Below, in pieces: positions 25,357 through 36,431 of a DNA stretch of 64,000 nt; within the stretch, counting starts at the first letter, position 1; every line of letters begins with the position of its first letter. Origin of the DNA: Xanthobacteraceae bacterium. Its GTDB lineage: Bacteria; Pseudomonadota; Alphaproteobacteria; Rhizobiales; Xanthobacteraceae. Both the position numbers and the translations under genes were made by a program. The notes beneath the pieces were generated by a model. It saw nothing but the letters and a program-made list of their open reading frames with translations. It did no database searches and was not told the origin of the DNA. The stretch is taken from assembly GCA_019746355.1 (NCBI GenBank), contig JAIESC010000013.1:62001-126000 (forward strand). Direction: 5' to 3'.

Positions 25357-25974
25357 ATGAAGCTGCACTGGTCGCCGCGCTCGCCGTTCGTGCGCAAGGT
25401 CATGGTGTTCGCCCACGATGTCGGCATCGCCGGCCGGATCGAATCCGTCCGCACCGTCGCGGCGATGATGAAGCCGCACGCCGAGCTGATGCGCGACAAT
25501 CCGCTGTCGAAGATCCCGACGCTGGTGCTCGACGACGGCACGGTGCTCTACGATTCGTCGGTGATCTGCGAATACTTCGACCATCTGCACGACGGCCCGA
25601 AGCTGTTTCCCGCCCCGTTCGCCGAGCGCATGACCGCGCTGCGCCGCCAGGCGCTGGGCGACGGCTGGCTCGACGCCCTGGTGCTGTGGCGCGGCGAGCT
25701 GTCGCGCCCGGCCGAGCAGCAGTCGCAGCCTTATCTCAAAAGCTTTTCGGTTCGCAACGAGGCGACGCTGTCCTCTGTGGAACACGAAGTGCCGGCGCTG
25801 GAGTCGAGTGCTTACTCGATCGGCCACATCGCGATAGGATGCGCGCTCTGCTATCTCGACTTCCGGTTCGATGAACGGCAGTGGCGCAAGGATTTCCCGC
25901 GGCTCGCGGCGTGGCATGCGACGTTTGCCGCGCGTCCATCGGTCCGCGCGACGGAGCCCGTCGATGACTCATAG
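25357..25974 (+). CDS. Glutathione S-transferase-family protein
   Basis: 205 residues. The N-terminal thioredoxin-like domain has SPRSPFVRKVMVFAHDVGI, NPLSKIPTLVLDDGTVLYDS (cis-Pro and the E/D-S glutathione motif) and VICEYFDHL. The helical C-terminal domain includes GHIAIGCALCYLDFRF. The catalytic residue would be Ser in SPRSP. The start is preceded by GCGGAGGCTCTCC. May conjugate or isomerise (maleylacetoacetate-like) an intermediate of the neighbouring catabolic genes. Confidence 0.9.
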   Translation: MKLHWSPRSPFVRKVMVFAHDVGIAGRIESVRTVAAMMKPHAELMRDNPLSKIPTLVLDDGTVLYDSSVICEYFDHLHDGPKLFPAPFAERMTALRRQALGDGWLDALVLWRGELSRPAEQQSQPYLKSFSVRNEATLSSVEHEVPALESSAYSIGHIAIGCALCYLDFRFDERQWRKDFPRLAAWHATFAARPSVRATEPVDDS

Positions 25975-25984
25975 AGCATCTCTC

Positions 25985-26170
25985 AGTTGTCCAGAGCCGC
26001 GAGCCACAACCGCGGTGTCATTGCCGGGCCGGCGCGTAAGCGCCGTGACCCGGCAATCCATGACGCGGCGCAACGCGTCCCATTCGTAAAAGCGAACCTC
26101 GCGGCGGCACCTCATGGACCCGCGCGTCAAGCGCGCGGGTGACGATGTGCACGTTGCGCGGGCGCGCACT
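25985..26170. repeat. Intergenic palindromes (copy D, divergent)
   Basis: Two hairpins related to but divergent from the main family: GTCATTGCCGGGCCGGCGCGTAAGCGCCGTGACCCGGCAAT around 26018-26058 and CCCGCGCGTCAAGCGCGCGGG around 26116-26136. A third hairpin-like stretch GCGAACCTCGC lies between. No gene was found between the GST stop and 26318. Confidence 0.6.
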
Positions 26171-26317
26171 CAAGCGGGATTGCCCTGAAGTCCGCTCCGC
26201 ACCAGCGCCGCGCGCACATTATCGGTTCACGAGCCGGGCGAGAGACGCTTGCCCGTCACCAGGTTTCCCGATGTACTCTGTCCTTCGGACATCGTGCCTT
26301 GCCGGGGACGTTTCGAC

Positions 26318-28270
<1,953 letters not shown>

Positions 28271-28315
28271 CCGAGGCCGTTTCGCCATCATCCACGGGGA
28301 CCTGCAGCAACTGTC

Positions 28316-28750
28316 ATGTTCGAGCGTGCGCTCAACCTGTTCTGGATCATGCTCGGCGCGGCCGCGGCGGCCTATGCCTGGACGCTGGGCCTCGTCGGCC
28401 CGTCCGGACCCGAGAGCGGCCTGTTTCCGTTCATCGCCGCCCTGATCATCGTCGGAGCCGGTGCGGTTCTGCTGCTCCGGAGTGAGCCGCTGTCGCCGCA
28501 TTTTCCGCGCGGCGCCGCGCTCGGCCGGGTGCTCGGCGTCATTGCCGGCCTCGCCTTCATGGCGCTGAGCATCGCCTGGCTTGGCTTCGCGGTCGCGGGC
28601 TTCATCACCATGATCATTCTGCTGCGCTCCGTCGAGAAATCCGGCTGGGCCTTCTCGATCACGCTGGCCCTGGTCTCGGTGATCGTCGTGGTCTGGCTGT
28701 TCGGCCATGTGCTGGGCATGACGCTGCCCCGCGGTCCATGGGGCTTTTGA
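28316..28750 (+). CDS. tctB: Tripartite tricarboxylate transporter small membrane subunit TctB
   Basis: 144 residues with four predicted membrane spans (about 8-26, 36-54, 70-95, 106-130). Contains GLVGPSGPESGLFPFIAALIIVGAG, whose pattern is that of the TctB family. Small inner-membrane subunit of a secondary, ion-gradient-driven carboxylate importer. Followed 3 bp later by tctA. With tctA and tctC it forms the only complete TTT transporter here. Confidence 0.92.
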   Translation: MFERALNLFWIMLGAAAAAYAWTLGLVGPSGPESGLFPFIAALIIVGAGAVLLLRSEPLSPHFPRGAALGRVLGVIAGLAFMALSIAWLGFAVAGFITMIILLRSVEKSGWAFSITLALVSVIVVVWLFGHVLGMTLPRGPWGF

Positions 28751-28753
28751 CGC

Positions 28754-30244
28754 ATGGATGCGCTCGGCGGTCTCATCACCGGCTTCGGCGTCATCCTCAC
28801 GCCCGAGAATCTCTATTACTGTTTTCTCGGAAGCGTAATAGGCACCCTGGTCGGCGTGCTGCCGGGCGTGGGGCCGCTCGCCGCGCTGGCACTCCTTCTG
28901 CCCATCACCTTCACGCTGTCGCCGGTCGGCGGCATGGTGATGCTCGCCTCGATCTTCTACGGCGCGATGTATGGCGGCTCGACCACCTCGATCCTCCTGA
29001 ACATTCCCGGCGAGGCGTCATCGGTCGTCACCTGCATCGACGGCCACCAGATGGCGAGGCAGGGCCGCGCCGGCGCGGCGCTCGGCATCGCCGCGCTCGG
29101 ATCGTTCGTCGCCGGAACGCTCGGCGTCATTGTCATGACGTTCTTCGCGCCGGCGATCGCGGCGGTCGCCATCCGCTTCGGGCCGCCCGAGAACTTCGCG
29201 CTGATGGTGCTCGGCGTGGTCTGCACCCTGTTCATGATCAGCGGCTCGCCGGTAAAGGGCGTGCTGATGATGGCGCTGGGCTTCCTGATGGCGGCGATCG
29301 GCATCGACGTGGTCAACGGCCGCGAGCGCTTCACCTTCGGCTCGGTGAACCTCTCCGCCGGCATCGAGCTGCTGGCCGTGGTGATCGGGCTGTTCGGCCT
29401 GACCGAGGTGCTGGGCAACGTCGAGCGTCTCGTCAAAGGCACCGTCGTCACCGACCGCATCCGCAACCTGTGGCCGACGCTCGCCGACTGGAAAGCGTCG
29501 TGGCGGCCGATGCTGCGCGGCAGCGGTCTCGGCTTCCTGCTCGGCCTCGTTCCCGGCGGCGGGCCGGTGACGGCGTCGTTCATGTCTTACGCGCTGGAGA
29601 AGCGGGTCTCTGCCCACCCCGAACGTTTCGGCAAGGGCGCGATCGAGGGCGTCGCCGGCCCGGAATCGGCCAACAACGCCGCCGTCGCCGGCAGCATCAT
29701 CCCGGTGCTGTCGCTCGGCATCCCGGGCAATCCTGTGACCGCGCTCCTTCTCGGCGCGCTGGTGATCCAGGGCATCCAGCCCGGCCCGCTGTTCATGAAC
29801 CAGCGGCCGGACCTGTTCTGGGGCATCGTCGCCAGCATGTATGTGGGCAACGTCTTTCTGCTGCTCCTGAACCTCCCGCTGGTGGGCTTGTGGGCACAGC
29901 TCCTGCGCATTCCCTATCGCGTGCTGTTTCCGATCGTGCTGCTGCTGTCGGTGGTGGGCACCTATTCGGCCAACAAAAACGTGTTCGACCTGTGGGTCAT
30001 GCTCGGCTTCGGTATCGGCGGCTATGTGCTGATCAAGCTCGAATACGACCTCGCGCCCTTTGTCATCGCCTTTGTGCTGGCGCCGCTGCTCGAGCAGTCG
30101 CTGCGGCAGTCGTTGGCGATGTCCCCCGACGGGGCTATGATCTTCGTCCAACGCCCGGGGACGGCGCTGATGCTCGCGGCCAGCGTCGTTCTCGTCGCCT
30201 TGATGTTTCGCCGCAAACAAAAAATTTCGGGAGGGACTTCATGA
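28754..30244 (+). CDS. tctA: Tripartite tricarboxylate transporter large membrane subunit TctA
   Basis: 496 residues with about twelve hydrophobic segments. TctA signatures are GVLPGVGPLAALALLLPITF, GAMYGGSTTSILLNIPGEA, GLVPGGGPVTASFMSYALEK, AGPESANNAAVAGSIIPVLS and LGIPGNPVTALLLGALVIQG; the repeated G-x-P-G motifs of the two halves are intact. Energised by the proton or sodium gradient. Its stop overlaps tctC (ATGA). It may also serve the many orphan TctC proteins around it. Confidence 0.95.
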   Translation: MDALGGLITGFGVILTPENLYYCFLGSVIGTLVGVLPGVGPLAALALLLPITFTLSPVGGMVMLASIFYGAMYGGSTTSILLNIPGEASSVVTCIDGHQMARQGRAGAALGIAALGSFVAGTLGVIVMTFFAPAIAAVAIRFGPPENFALMVLGVVCTLFMISGSPVKGVLMMALGFLMAAIGIDVVNGRERFTFGSVNLSAGIELLAVVIGLFGLTEVLGNVERLVKGTVVTDRIRNLWPTLADWKASWRPMLRGSGLGFLLGLVPGGGPVTASFMSYALEKRVSAHPERFGKGAIEGVAGPESANNAAVAGSIIPVLSLGIPGNPVTALLLGALVIQGIQPGPLFMNQRPDLFWGIVASMYVGNVFLLLLNLPLVGLWAQLLRIPYRVLFPIVLLLSVVGTYSANKNVFDLWVMLGFGIGGYVLIKLEYDLAPFVIAFVLAPLLEQSLRQSLAMSPDGAMIFVQRPGTALMLAASVVLVALMFRRKQKISGGTS

Positions 30245-31260
30245 AGTGTGCTGCCGCTTTAGCGTTTCTCGCTGCCTTGCTGGTCACGCCCGCCGTGGCG
30301 CAAGGCGACGCCAAAGCCGACCCCAAGGCTGATCTCGCCAAGCTCAAGCCGAAGGACTTCCCGACCGCGCCGATCGAATACACCGTGGTCTATCCGGCCG
30401 GCGGCGGCATGGACGTCACCGCGCGCCTTCTCGCCAAACATGTCGAGAAATGGAGCGGCGACAAGATCGTCGTCAACAACCGCACCGGCGGCGCCGGCAT
30501 GGTCGGGCACTCCTATCTCGCGACCCAGGCCAAGCCCGACGGCTACACCGTCGGCGTGATCGCCAACCTGATGTGGGGCGACGCGATGCTGCGCGCGCAG
30601 GGCCGCTGGTCCTACACCGACCTCGAGCCGATCGGCTATCTCAACTCCGATCCGCTGAGCTGGGTCGGCCCGACCGAAGGTCCGTACAAGGACATGTCGG
30701 TCAAGCAGATTGTCCAGGCCGCCAAGGACAAGCCTGGCACGGTGCGCGCCGCGACCGTTCCCGGCAGCATGTGGGACTACATCCTCGATCAGGTCGAGGC
30801 GAACACCGGCGCCAAGTTCCTGCGCGTGCCGTTCCAGGGCGGCGGCGCCGGCATCAACGCGCTCGCGGGCGGCAATGTCGACATCGCGCAGGGCTTCTTT
30901 TCCGAGTTTCGCGGCCTCGCCGACGCCAAAAAGGTCAGGCCGATCGGCGTCGCCGCGTCCGAGCGCATGAGCTTCATGAAGGACACGCCGACCATGAACG
31001 AGGCGCTCGGCGGCAACGAGTACCAGTGGATCATCATCCGCTATGCCGTCACGCCGAGGGGCACGCCGGCGGACCGCAAGGCCTATCTCGGCGCCGCGGT
31101 GCAGGCGGCCATGAAAGATCCCGAGCTGGTCGCCGAATACCAGAAGGCCGGCGTGTACTTCGATCCGAAGTTCACCGATCCTTCGCGCCTCGAAGCGAGC
31201 GTCAAGGAATACGCCGAGCGCGAGCGCGAGTTCTACGTCAAGACCGGACGGCTGAAGTAG
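30241..31260 (+). CDS. tctC: Tripartite tricarboxylate transporter substrate-binding protein TctC
   Basis: 339 residues from the ATG overlapping the tctA stop, with CGGGAGGGACTTC upstream. Sec signal MKCAAALAFLAALLV, cleavage near AVAQ-GDA, then a Lys/Asp-rich linker (KADPKADLAKLKPKD) not seen in the other copies. The domain VYPAGGGMDVTAR, VNNRTGGAGMVG, KPDGYTVGV, VPFQGGGAGINALAGGNV and EYAEREREFYVKTGRLK is the divergent TctC type usually linked to its own tctAB. This is the dedicated binding protein of the transporter. Confidence 0.94.
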   Translation: MKCAAALAFLAALLVTPAVAQGDAKADPKADLAKLKPKDFPTAPIEYTVVYPAGGGMDVTARLLAKHVEKWSGDKIVVNNRTGGAGMVGHSYLATQAKPDGYTVGVIANLMWGDAMLRAQGRWSYTDLEPIGYLNSDPLSWVGPTEGPYKDMSVKQIVQAAKDKPGTVRAATVPGSMWDYILDQVEANTGAKFLRVPFQGGGAGINALAGGNVDIAQGFFSEFRGLADAKKVRPIGVAASERMSFMKDTPTMNEALGGNEYQWIIIRYAVTPRGTPADRKAYLGAAVQAAMKDPELVAEYQKAGVYFDPKFTDPSRLEASVKEYAEREREFYVKTGRLK

Positions 31261-31282
31261 CGGCATCGCTCTGACATCGGCT

Positions 31283-31309
31283 GGGCGGCGCGGCGCATCC
31301 GCGCCGCCC
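31283..31309 (+). terminator. Putative transcription terminator after tctBAC
   Basis: Perfect 11-bp stem GGGCGGCGCGG-cgcat-CCGCGCCGCCC, 22 bp after the tctC stop, followed by AACACTTTCAT. The U-tract is short, so efficiency is uncertain. Confidence 0.6.
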
Positions 31310-31336
31310 AACACTTTCATCGAGGCCGGCAACTCC

Positions 31337-32506
31337 ATGCGACGCAGCACCGAACGAATTCTGACCACCCACGCCGGCAGCCTGCCGCGACCGGAGAATT
31401 TGACCGCTCTGTTCGTCCGCCGCGCTCGCGGCGAGGGTGTCGGCACAGATGAGATCGCTGCGGCGGGCCGCGAGGCGCTGCGCGCGATCGTGCCGAAGCA
31501 GGTCGAGGCCGGCGTCGACGTCGGCAACAACGGCGAGCAGCAGCGCGACTCCTTTTTCCTTTATCTCAAGGAGCGGCTGACCGGGCTGGGCGGCACATGG
31601 CAGCGGCCGTCGCGGGCCGACGTCGACCGCTATCCCGAGTTCAAGAAGCTCTATCTGGCGCAGACGTCCAGCAAGGCCCGCGTATCGCCCAACGAGGGGC
31701 TGCCGATGGCGGTCGGCGCGGTCCGATACGTCAAGCCGGACGCCATCGAAGCCGAGTGCCGCGACTTCGCCGGCGTTCTCGCGGCCAATCCGGGCGCGTT
31801 TGCCGACACGTTCATGAACGCGCCGTCTCCCGGCATCCTCGCGGCCGCGATCAGGAACCAGCACTACGACACCGAGCTGAAATATCTCGAGGCGCTCGCC
31901 GAGGCGCTTCGGGTCGAATACGAGGCCATCGTCCGGTCGGGCTTCGTGCTGCAGATCGATGCGCCCGACCTCGCGCTCGAACGGCACATCTCGTTCAAGG
32001 ACAAGCCGCTGCCGGTGTTCGTCGAGTTCGTCGACAACGTCGTCGCGGTGATCAACAACGCGCTGCGAAACATTCCGCCCGACCGCGTGCGGCTGCACAT
32101 CTGCTGGGGCAATTCGGAATCGCCGCATGATGCCGACGTGCCGCTTGAGGATATCCTGCCCGCCGTGCAGCAGGCTAAGGTCGGCGCGTTGTACCTGCCG
32201 TTTGCCGGGCCGCGTCACGCCCACGAATTCCGCTGCTTCAAGCGGTTTCCGCTGCGAAACGACCAGATCCTGATCGCCGGCGTGATCGACCCCCTGACCA
32301 ACATCATTGAGCATCCGGAGGTGGTCGCCGACCGCATCGAGCGCGTGGCGGCGGTGCTGGGCGACCCGGCCAAAGTCATGGCGGCCAACGACTGCGGCTT
32401 CGACACCTCCGCCGGCTGGGGCCGCGTTTCACCCGACGTGGTCTGGGCCAAACTCCGCACGCTGCGCGACGGCGCGCGCATCGCGTCGGAGCGGTTGTTC
32501 AAGTGA
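31337..32506 (+). CDS. MetE C-terminal-like (cobalamin-independent methionine synthase family) methyltransferase
   Basis: 389 residues, only the catalytic barrel of MetE. ERILTTHAGSLPRPE is the conserved N-terminal strand. The Zn-ligand motif His-x-Cys is present (H254, C256 in RLHICWGN) and a late Cys353 is in ANDCGFDT; VLQIDAPDLALERH lies between. The MetE N-terminal half is absent, which fits stand-alone archaeal MetE and alkyl-transfer relatives such as epoxyalkane:CoM transferase. The methyl donor and thiol acceptor are unknown. Immediately follows the TTT operon and terminator; one of three such genes in the window. Confidence 0.85.
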   Translation: MRRSTERILTTHAGSLPRPENLTALFVRRARGEGVGTDEIAAAGREALRAIVPKQVEAGVDVGNNGEQQRDSFFLYLKERLTGLGGTWQRPSRADVDRYPEFKKLYLAQTSSKARVSPNEGLPMAVGAVRYVKPDAIEAECRDFAGVLAANPGAFADTFMNAPSPGILAAAIRNQHYDTELKYLEALAEALRVEYEAIVRSGFVLQIDAPDLALERHISFKDKPLPVFVEFVDNVVAVINNALRNIPPDRVRLHICWGNSESPHDADVPLEDILPAVQQAKVGALYLPFAGPRHAHEFRCFKRFPLRNDQILIAGVIDPLTNIIEHPEVVADRIERVAAVLGDPAKVMAANDCGFDTSAGWGRVSPDVVWAKLRTLRDGARIASERLFK

Positions 32507-32535
32507 AGGGCAGGATGCCGTGGCGATCCGCGAGA

Positions 32536-32690
32536 GCGGTTTCCAGTTGGTTTGCACCAGCCTAACCACGTCATGGCCGGGCTTGTCCCGGCCATCCTGA
32601 TCAGGTTGGCACAGTGTCTCCCTGAGCGGGATGCGCGGGTCAAGCCCGCGCATGACGGCGGAGCGAGTGGCGCTGCAACCTGGAAACCGC
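32536..32690. repeat. Intergenic palindromic element, GGCCGGGC family (copy E)
   Basis: Best-preserved copy, with outer perfect inverted repeat GCGGTTTCCAG (32536-32546) / CTGGAAACCGC (32680-32690). Inside are CGTCATGGCCGGGC-TTGT-CCCGGCCAT and ATGCGCGGGTCAAGCCCGCGCATGACG. Sits between convergent genes and ends 1 bp before the stop of the next. Confidence 0.85.
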
Positions 32691-32691
32691 G

Positions 32692-33735
32692 CTAAAGCCC
32701 GCGCCGCACCAGCGCCGCGCCGTCGACCATCGCCTTCAGCTTCCCGAACGCCACGTCGCGCGGCAGGTACTTCATCCCGCAATCCGGCGCGATGACCAGC
32801 CGCTCCGCCGGCACATAGGCCATCGCCCGGCGGATGCGTTCGGCGACGATCTCTGGCGTCTCCACTCTCATGTCCCGCAAATCGATCACCCCCAGCACGA
32901 TCGTCTTGCCCGGCAGCTTCGCCAGCATCGCGCCGTCGAGCTTCGCCTCCGCGGTCTCGATCGAGATCTGGTCGGCGGTCGTCGCTTCGAGCTCCGGCAG
33001 GAACGAATAGCCGGACGGCTTTTCCTTCACCCGCGCCGCGTAGCCGAAGCAGAGGTGCACCGCGGTGGTGCCTTTGACCCCGTCGAGCGCGCGGTTGATC
33101 GCCGCCACACCGAAGCGGCGCGCTTTGTCCGGCTGGGCCTGCAGGAACGGCTCGTCGAGCTGCACCACGTCGGCGCCGGCCGCGAACAGGTCCTTGACCT
33201 CCTCGTTGAGCGCCGCGGCACAGTCCATCGCGACCGCGGCCTCGTCCTTGTAGTGCTCGTCGAGGAGCTGCTGCGTCATGGTGAACGGCCCGGGAATGGT
33301 GATCTTGATCGGGCGGTCGGTGTTCGCGCGCAAAAACGTCACGTCCCTGACCTGCACCGGATGCCTGCGGCGGATCTTGCCGACCACCCGCGGCACGGTC
33401 TGGAAGCGCCCCGGCGTGCGCGAGGGGACCTGCGCCGGATTGTCGCTGTCCATGCCCTCGAGCGCGGTGGCGAAACGGTTGGAATAGCTCTCGCGGCGGA
33501 TTTCGCCGTCGGTCACCACGTCGATGCCCGCGCGCTCCTGGTCGCGGATCGCGAGAATCGTCGCGTCGTCCTTGGCCTGCTCCAGCAGCGACGCCTCGAC
33601 CCGCCACAGCTCCGGCGCGCGGGCGCGCGGCGGCACGATGTCGGTGAGCCGCTTGCGGTCGATCAGCCAGTCGGGCTGCGGATAGCTGCCCACCAACGTG
33701 GTCGGCAGCAGCGTGTTGACGCGGAAGTTGGGCAT
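32692..33735 (-). CDS. MetE C-terminal-like (UROD/MetE) methyltransferase
   Basis: 347 residues. LPTTLVGSYPQPDWL, DGEIRRESYSNRF, ITIPGPFTMTQQLLDEHY, VVQLDEPFLQAQPDKA and the Zn-site elements H-x-C (AVHLCFGY) and PDCGMKYLPR identify the MetE C-terminal fold. Another stand-alone barrel; the acceptor is unknown. More distant from the other two copies than they are from each other, being shorter and with different internal motifs. Divergent from a tctC gene with 132 bp between, in which the palindrome ATGCTAGCAT (33772-33781) lies. Confidence 0.86.
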   Translation of the reverse strand: MPNFRVNTLLPTTLVGSYPQPDWLIDRKRLTDIVPPRARAPELWRVEASLLEQAKDDATILAIRDQERAGIDVVTDGEIRRESYSNRFATALEGMDSDNPAQVPSRTPGRFQTVPRVVGKIRRRHPVQVRDVTFLRANTDRPIKITIPGPFTMTQQLLDEHYKDEAAVAMDCAAALNEEVKDLFAAGADVVQLDEPFLQAQPDKARRFGVAAINRALDGVKGTTAVHLCFGYAARVKEKPSGYSFLPELEATTADQISIETAEAKLDGAMLAKLPGKTIVLGVIDLRDMRVETPEIVAERIRRAMAYVPAERLVIAPDCGMKYLPRDVAFGKLKAMVDGAALVRRGL

Positions 33736-33867
33736 GCGAACGGGATTCCCGGCGTGTCGGCTGATGGTTCTATGCTAGCATGACTGCACGCGAGAAGGTC
33801 CCGGCCGCGCGCATCATCCGATGTCACGTGAGCACAGGAGACCCCGCAAGCGCTCCGGGAGGAATGC

Positions 33868-34845
33868 ATGAGGCGTCCGGCTTTCGCGATTCTTGCTGCG
33901 TCGATTTTTGCCATTTCGCTTTTTGCAGAGACCGCGGCCGCGCAGTCGTTCCCCGAACGTCCCATCACATTGATCAATCCCTACGCCGCAGGCGGCCCGG
34001 CCGACCTTCTTGCCCGCACGGTCGCCGAGGGCATGAGCGAAACGCTCGGCCGTCCGGTGGTCGTCGAGAATCGCGCGGGCGCGGGCACGGCGATCGGGGC
34101 GAGGGCGGTCGCCACCGCCAATCCGGACGGCTACACGCTGTTCCTCGGCGGCTCGCCGTCGCACGTCATCACGCCGACGCTGATGAAGGATGCGAACTAC
34201 GACGGCATCAAGGACTTCACGCCGGTCGCGACCGTCGCCAACCTTCCCAACATGCTGGTCGTGCCGCCGGACCGCCCGTACAAAACCGTGAAGGAATTGG
34301 CCGCCGCGGCCAAGGAGGCCAACGGCAAGATGACCTTCGCGTCGATCGGTGTCGGCAGCATCCCGCAGTTTCTCGGCGTGCTGTTCCAGCTTCGCGCCGG
34401 CCTGAAGCTCGTCGACGTGCCCTACAAGGGCGCGGCGCCCGCCTCGGTCGATCTGATCGGCGGCCGGGTCGACATGGCGTTTCTCAACGTGCCCGCCGTG
34501 CTGTCCCAGGTGAAGAGCGGCCAGTTGCGCGGGCTCGCGGTCGCCAACACGACGCGGATTGCGGCGCTGCCCGACACGCCGACGATGGGCGATGCCGGAT
34601 ATCCGGCGGTCGCCATGGGCACCTGGTACGGAATCTCGGCGCCGGCGAAGACCCCGCGCGACGTCGTCAACAAGCTCCACGCCGCCATTGCCAAGACGCT
34701 CGGCACGGCGAAGTACAAGGACAAGATGGAAGCGCAGGGCGCGGAGATCTTCGTCAAAAATCCCGACGAGTACGCCGCCTTCCTTCAGGCCGACGCCAAG
34801 CTGATGCTGGAGCTGATCAAAGCGGCGAACATGACGGCGAATTGA
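33868..34845 (+). CDS. TctC/Bug-family substrate-binding protein
   Basis: 325 residues, start after CGGGAGGAATGC. Sec signal with cleavage near AAAQ-SFP. Landmarks are INPYAAGGPADLLAR, VENRAGAGTAIG, PDGYTLFLGGSP, DVPYKGAAPASVDLIGGRV, ALPDTPTMGDAGYP and a C-terminal LELIKAANMTAN. Divergent from the MetE-like gene, so possibly co-regulated. Orphan without tctAB. Confidence 0.93.
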   Translation: MRRPAFAILAASIFAISLFAETAAAQSFPERPITLINPYAAGGPADLLARTVAEGMSETLGRPVVVENRAGAGTAIGARAVATANPDGYTLFLGGSPSHVITPTLMKDANYDGIKDFTPVATVANLPNMLVVPPDRPYKTVKELAAAAKEANGKMTFASIGVGSIPQFLGVLFQLRAGLKLVDVPYKGAAPASVDLIGGRVDMAFLNVPAVLSQVKSGQLRGLAVANTTRIAALPDTPTMGDAGYPAVAMGTWYGISAPAKTPRDVVNKLHAAIAKTLGTAKYKDKMEAQGAEIFVKNPDEYAAFLQADAKLMLELIKAANMTAN

Positions 34846-34884
34846 GCCCGGCCGCTCGCCTGGCTGGCGGCGGAAAGCCTCCGC

Positions 34885-34985
34885 GTCATTCCGGGGCGCG
34901 CCGAAGGCGCGAACCCGGAATCCATACTCCGCAGCAGTGGTTATGGATTCCGGGTTCGCTCGCTGCGCTCGCGCCCCGGAATGAC
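34885..34985. repeat. Nested palindrome, ATTCCGGGG family
   Basis: Two nested perfect 16-bp inverted repeats: GTCATTCCGGGGCGCG (34885-34900) with CGCGCCCCGGAATGAC (34970-34985), and GAACCCGGAATCCATA (34911-34926) with TATGGATTCCGGGTTC (34942-34957). Could fold into one 100-nt hairpin. A second full copy is at 47017-47134 and a half copy near 44618. No gene lies in the 270 bp between the two tctC genes. Confidence 0.85.
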
Positions 34986-35115
34986 CGCGGATGGGGTTTG
35001 AGCAGCCTGCTACCGACCGCCCATCCTGCGGGTTGCGCCTGTGTCGGAAAACGCAGCCTATTGTTGCCTTCGCCGGCTTCACCCTATAACCCCTGCGAAA
35101 CTGCAGGGAACGCCA

Positions 35116-36108
35116 TTGACCTTGAGCGCTGCGATACGTCGCCTCCTTGTCGGAACCGCGCTGCTGACCGGCCTCGCCGTCTCAGCGTCCGCGCAGGAGC
35201 AGCCGGCGGCGTGGCCGTCGCGGCCGGTCAAGATCATCACGCCGCTGGCCGCAGGCGGCGCCGCCGACATTCTGGCTCGCGCCGTCGGCGACGAATTGTT
35301 CGCGACGCTCAAGCAACCGGTGGTGATCGAGAACCGGCCGGGCGGCGGCGGCATCCTCGCCGCGGGCACGGTCGCCCGCGCGCAGCCCGACGGCTACACG
35401 CTGCTGCTTGGCACCGCGGGCACGCTCACCATCACGCCGGTGCTCGCCAAGAACGTGACGTTCGATCCGGTCGCCGACTTCACGCCGCTGACCATCGCCA
35501 TCGAGACGCCGATCTGTCTCGTCGTGCACAAGGACCTGCCGGTCAGTTCCGTCGCCGGGCTCGTCGCCTACGCCAAGGCCAATCCCGGCAAGCTCTCGTT
35601 CGGCAGCTCCGGCCCGAACACGACGCATCATCTGGCCGGCGAATTCCTCAAGAGCCAGGCCGGCATCGACATGGTCCACGTGCCCTATCGCGGCGGCAAT
35701 CCGGCGATGACCGATTTTCTCGCCGGCCAGATCCCGGTGCTGTTCGCCACGCTGTCGACCGTGCTGCCGCATCTTTCCAGCGGCAGCTTCAAGGTGCTCG
35801 GCACGATCGAGGCGAGCCGCTCGCGGGCGCGCCCGGAGATCCCGACGATCGGCGAAAGCGTGCCGGGCTATGCCGTGCCCTCGAGCTTCTTGGGCTTCCT
35901 CGCGCCGGCCGGTCTCCCCGAGCCCATGACCGGACGGCTGAACGTGGCTCTGGTGAAAACGATCGAGACGCCGTCCGTGCGCCGGACGCTGGAGGGCAGC
36001 GGCTTCGAGGTCACGACCGGCACGTCCGCGCAGTTCGGCGCAATCATCAAGGCGGCGCTGGAGCGCTACCGCAAGATCGCCGCCGACGCCCGCATCGAGC
36101 CGCAGTAA
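35116..36108 (+). CDS. TctC/Bug-family substrate-binding protein
   Basis: 330 residues from the TTG at 35116, which has GCAGGGAACGCCA in front and gives a clean Sec signal (MTLSAAIRRLLVGTALLTGL, cleavage near SAQ-EQP). An in-frame GTG at 35041 would add a charged extension. Landmarks are ITPLAAGGAADILAR, IENRPGGGGILA, QPDGYTLLLGTA, HVPYRGGNPAMTDFLAGQI and ARPEIPTIGESVPG. Paralog of the preceding tctC but not a recent duplicate, as they differ throughout. Confidence 0.92.
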   Translation: MTLSAAIRRLLVGTALLTGLAVSASAQEQPAAWPSRPVKIITPLAAGGAADILARAVGDELFATLKQPVVIENRPGGGGILAAGTVARAQPDGYTLLLGTAGTLTITPVLAKNVTFDPVADFTPLTIAIETPICLVVHKDLPVSSVAGLVAYAKANPGKLSFGSSGPNTTHHLAGEFLKSQAGIDMVHVPYRGGNPAMTDFLAGQIPVLFATLSTVLPHLSSGSFKVLGTIEASRSRARPEIPTIGESVPGYAVPSSFLGFLAPAGLPEPMTGRLNVALVKTIETPSVRRTLEGSGFEVTTGTSAQFGAIIKAALERYRKIAADARIEPQ

Positions 36109-36127
36109 TAAGGAGAAGGGTGATCGC

Positions 36128-36358
36128 ATGTGGCCAGATCGCTTTCCAGTATGTCTGCACCGGCCCATCCACGTCATGGCCGGGCATAGCCGTCCGAAGG
36201 TCGGCGTCGCTTCGCTCGCCTATGACCCGGCCATCTATGACGCGGCGCAGCGGCGGAAGCCTTACGTAAGTCCACGGCATGCCGCGCTGTTGTATCGATG
36301 CGCGGGTCAAGCCCGCGCATGACGGCGAGAGAGTGGTGCAAGCCAACCGGAAACGGCA
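36128..36358. repeat. Intergenic palindromic element, GGCCGGGC family (copy G, extended)
   Basis: Left boundary GCTTTCCAGTATG, right boundary CAAGCCAACCGGAAACGG. Contains CGTCATGGCCGGGCATAGCCGTCCGAAGG...TATGACCCGGCCAT, a middle block GCGGAAGCCTTACGTAAGTCCACGGCATGCCG and ATGCGCGGGTCAAGCCCGCGCATGACG. The middle block and module order match copy B in inverse orientation. Occupies nearly all of the gap before the FAD oxidoreductase. Confidence 0.8.
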
Positions 36359-36431
36359 CCAGGCTGGCGCCACAAGCCGGGAGAAGGCTCTACAGCGAGC
36401 CACATGAGATAGCCGTGTGTTAGGAACTCCG

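Noticed and set aside
29018..30220. 400-codon antisense frame opposite tctA
   Set aside because: Arises from GC-rich codon bias. tctA motifs and membrane pattern are clear on the plus strand.
28738..30240. Long open frame ahead of the tctC at 30241, in the same frame
   Set aside because: It overlaps tctA on the same strand and translates to Arg/Ala-rich sequence without family features; real tctC begins at the ATG of the ATGA overlap.
33772..33781. Palindrome ATGCTAGCAT between divergent MetE-like and tctC genes
   Set aside because: Ten bases, no second copy, and could simply be part of a -10 region; too weak to call an operator.
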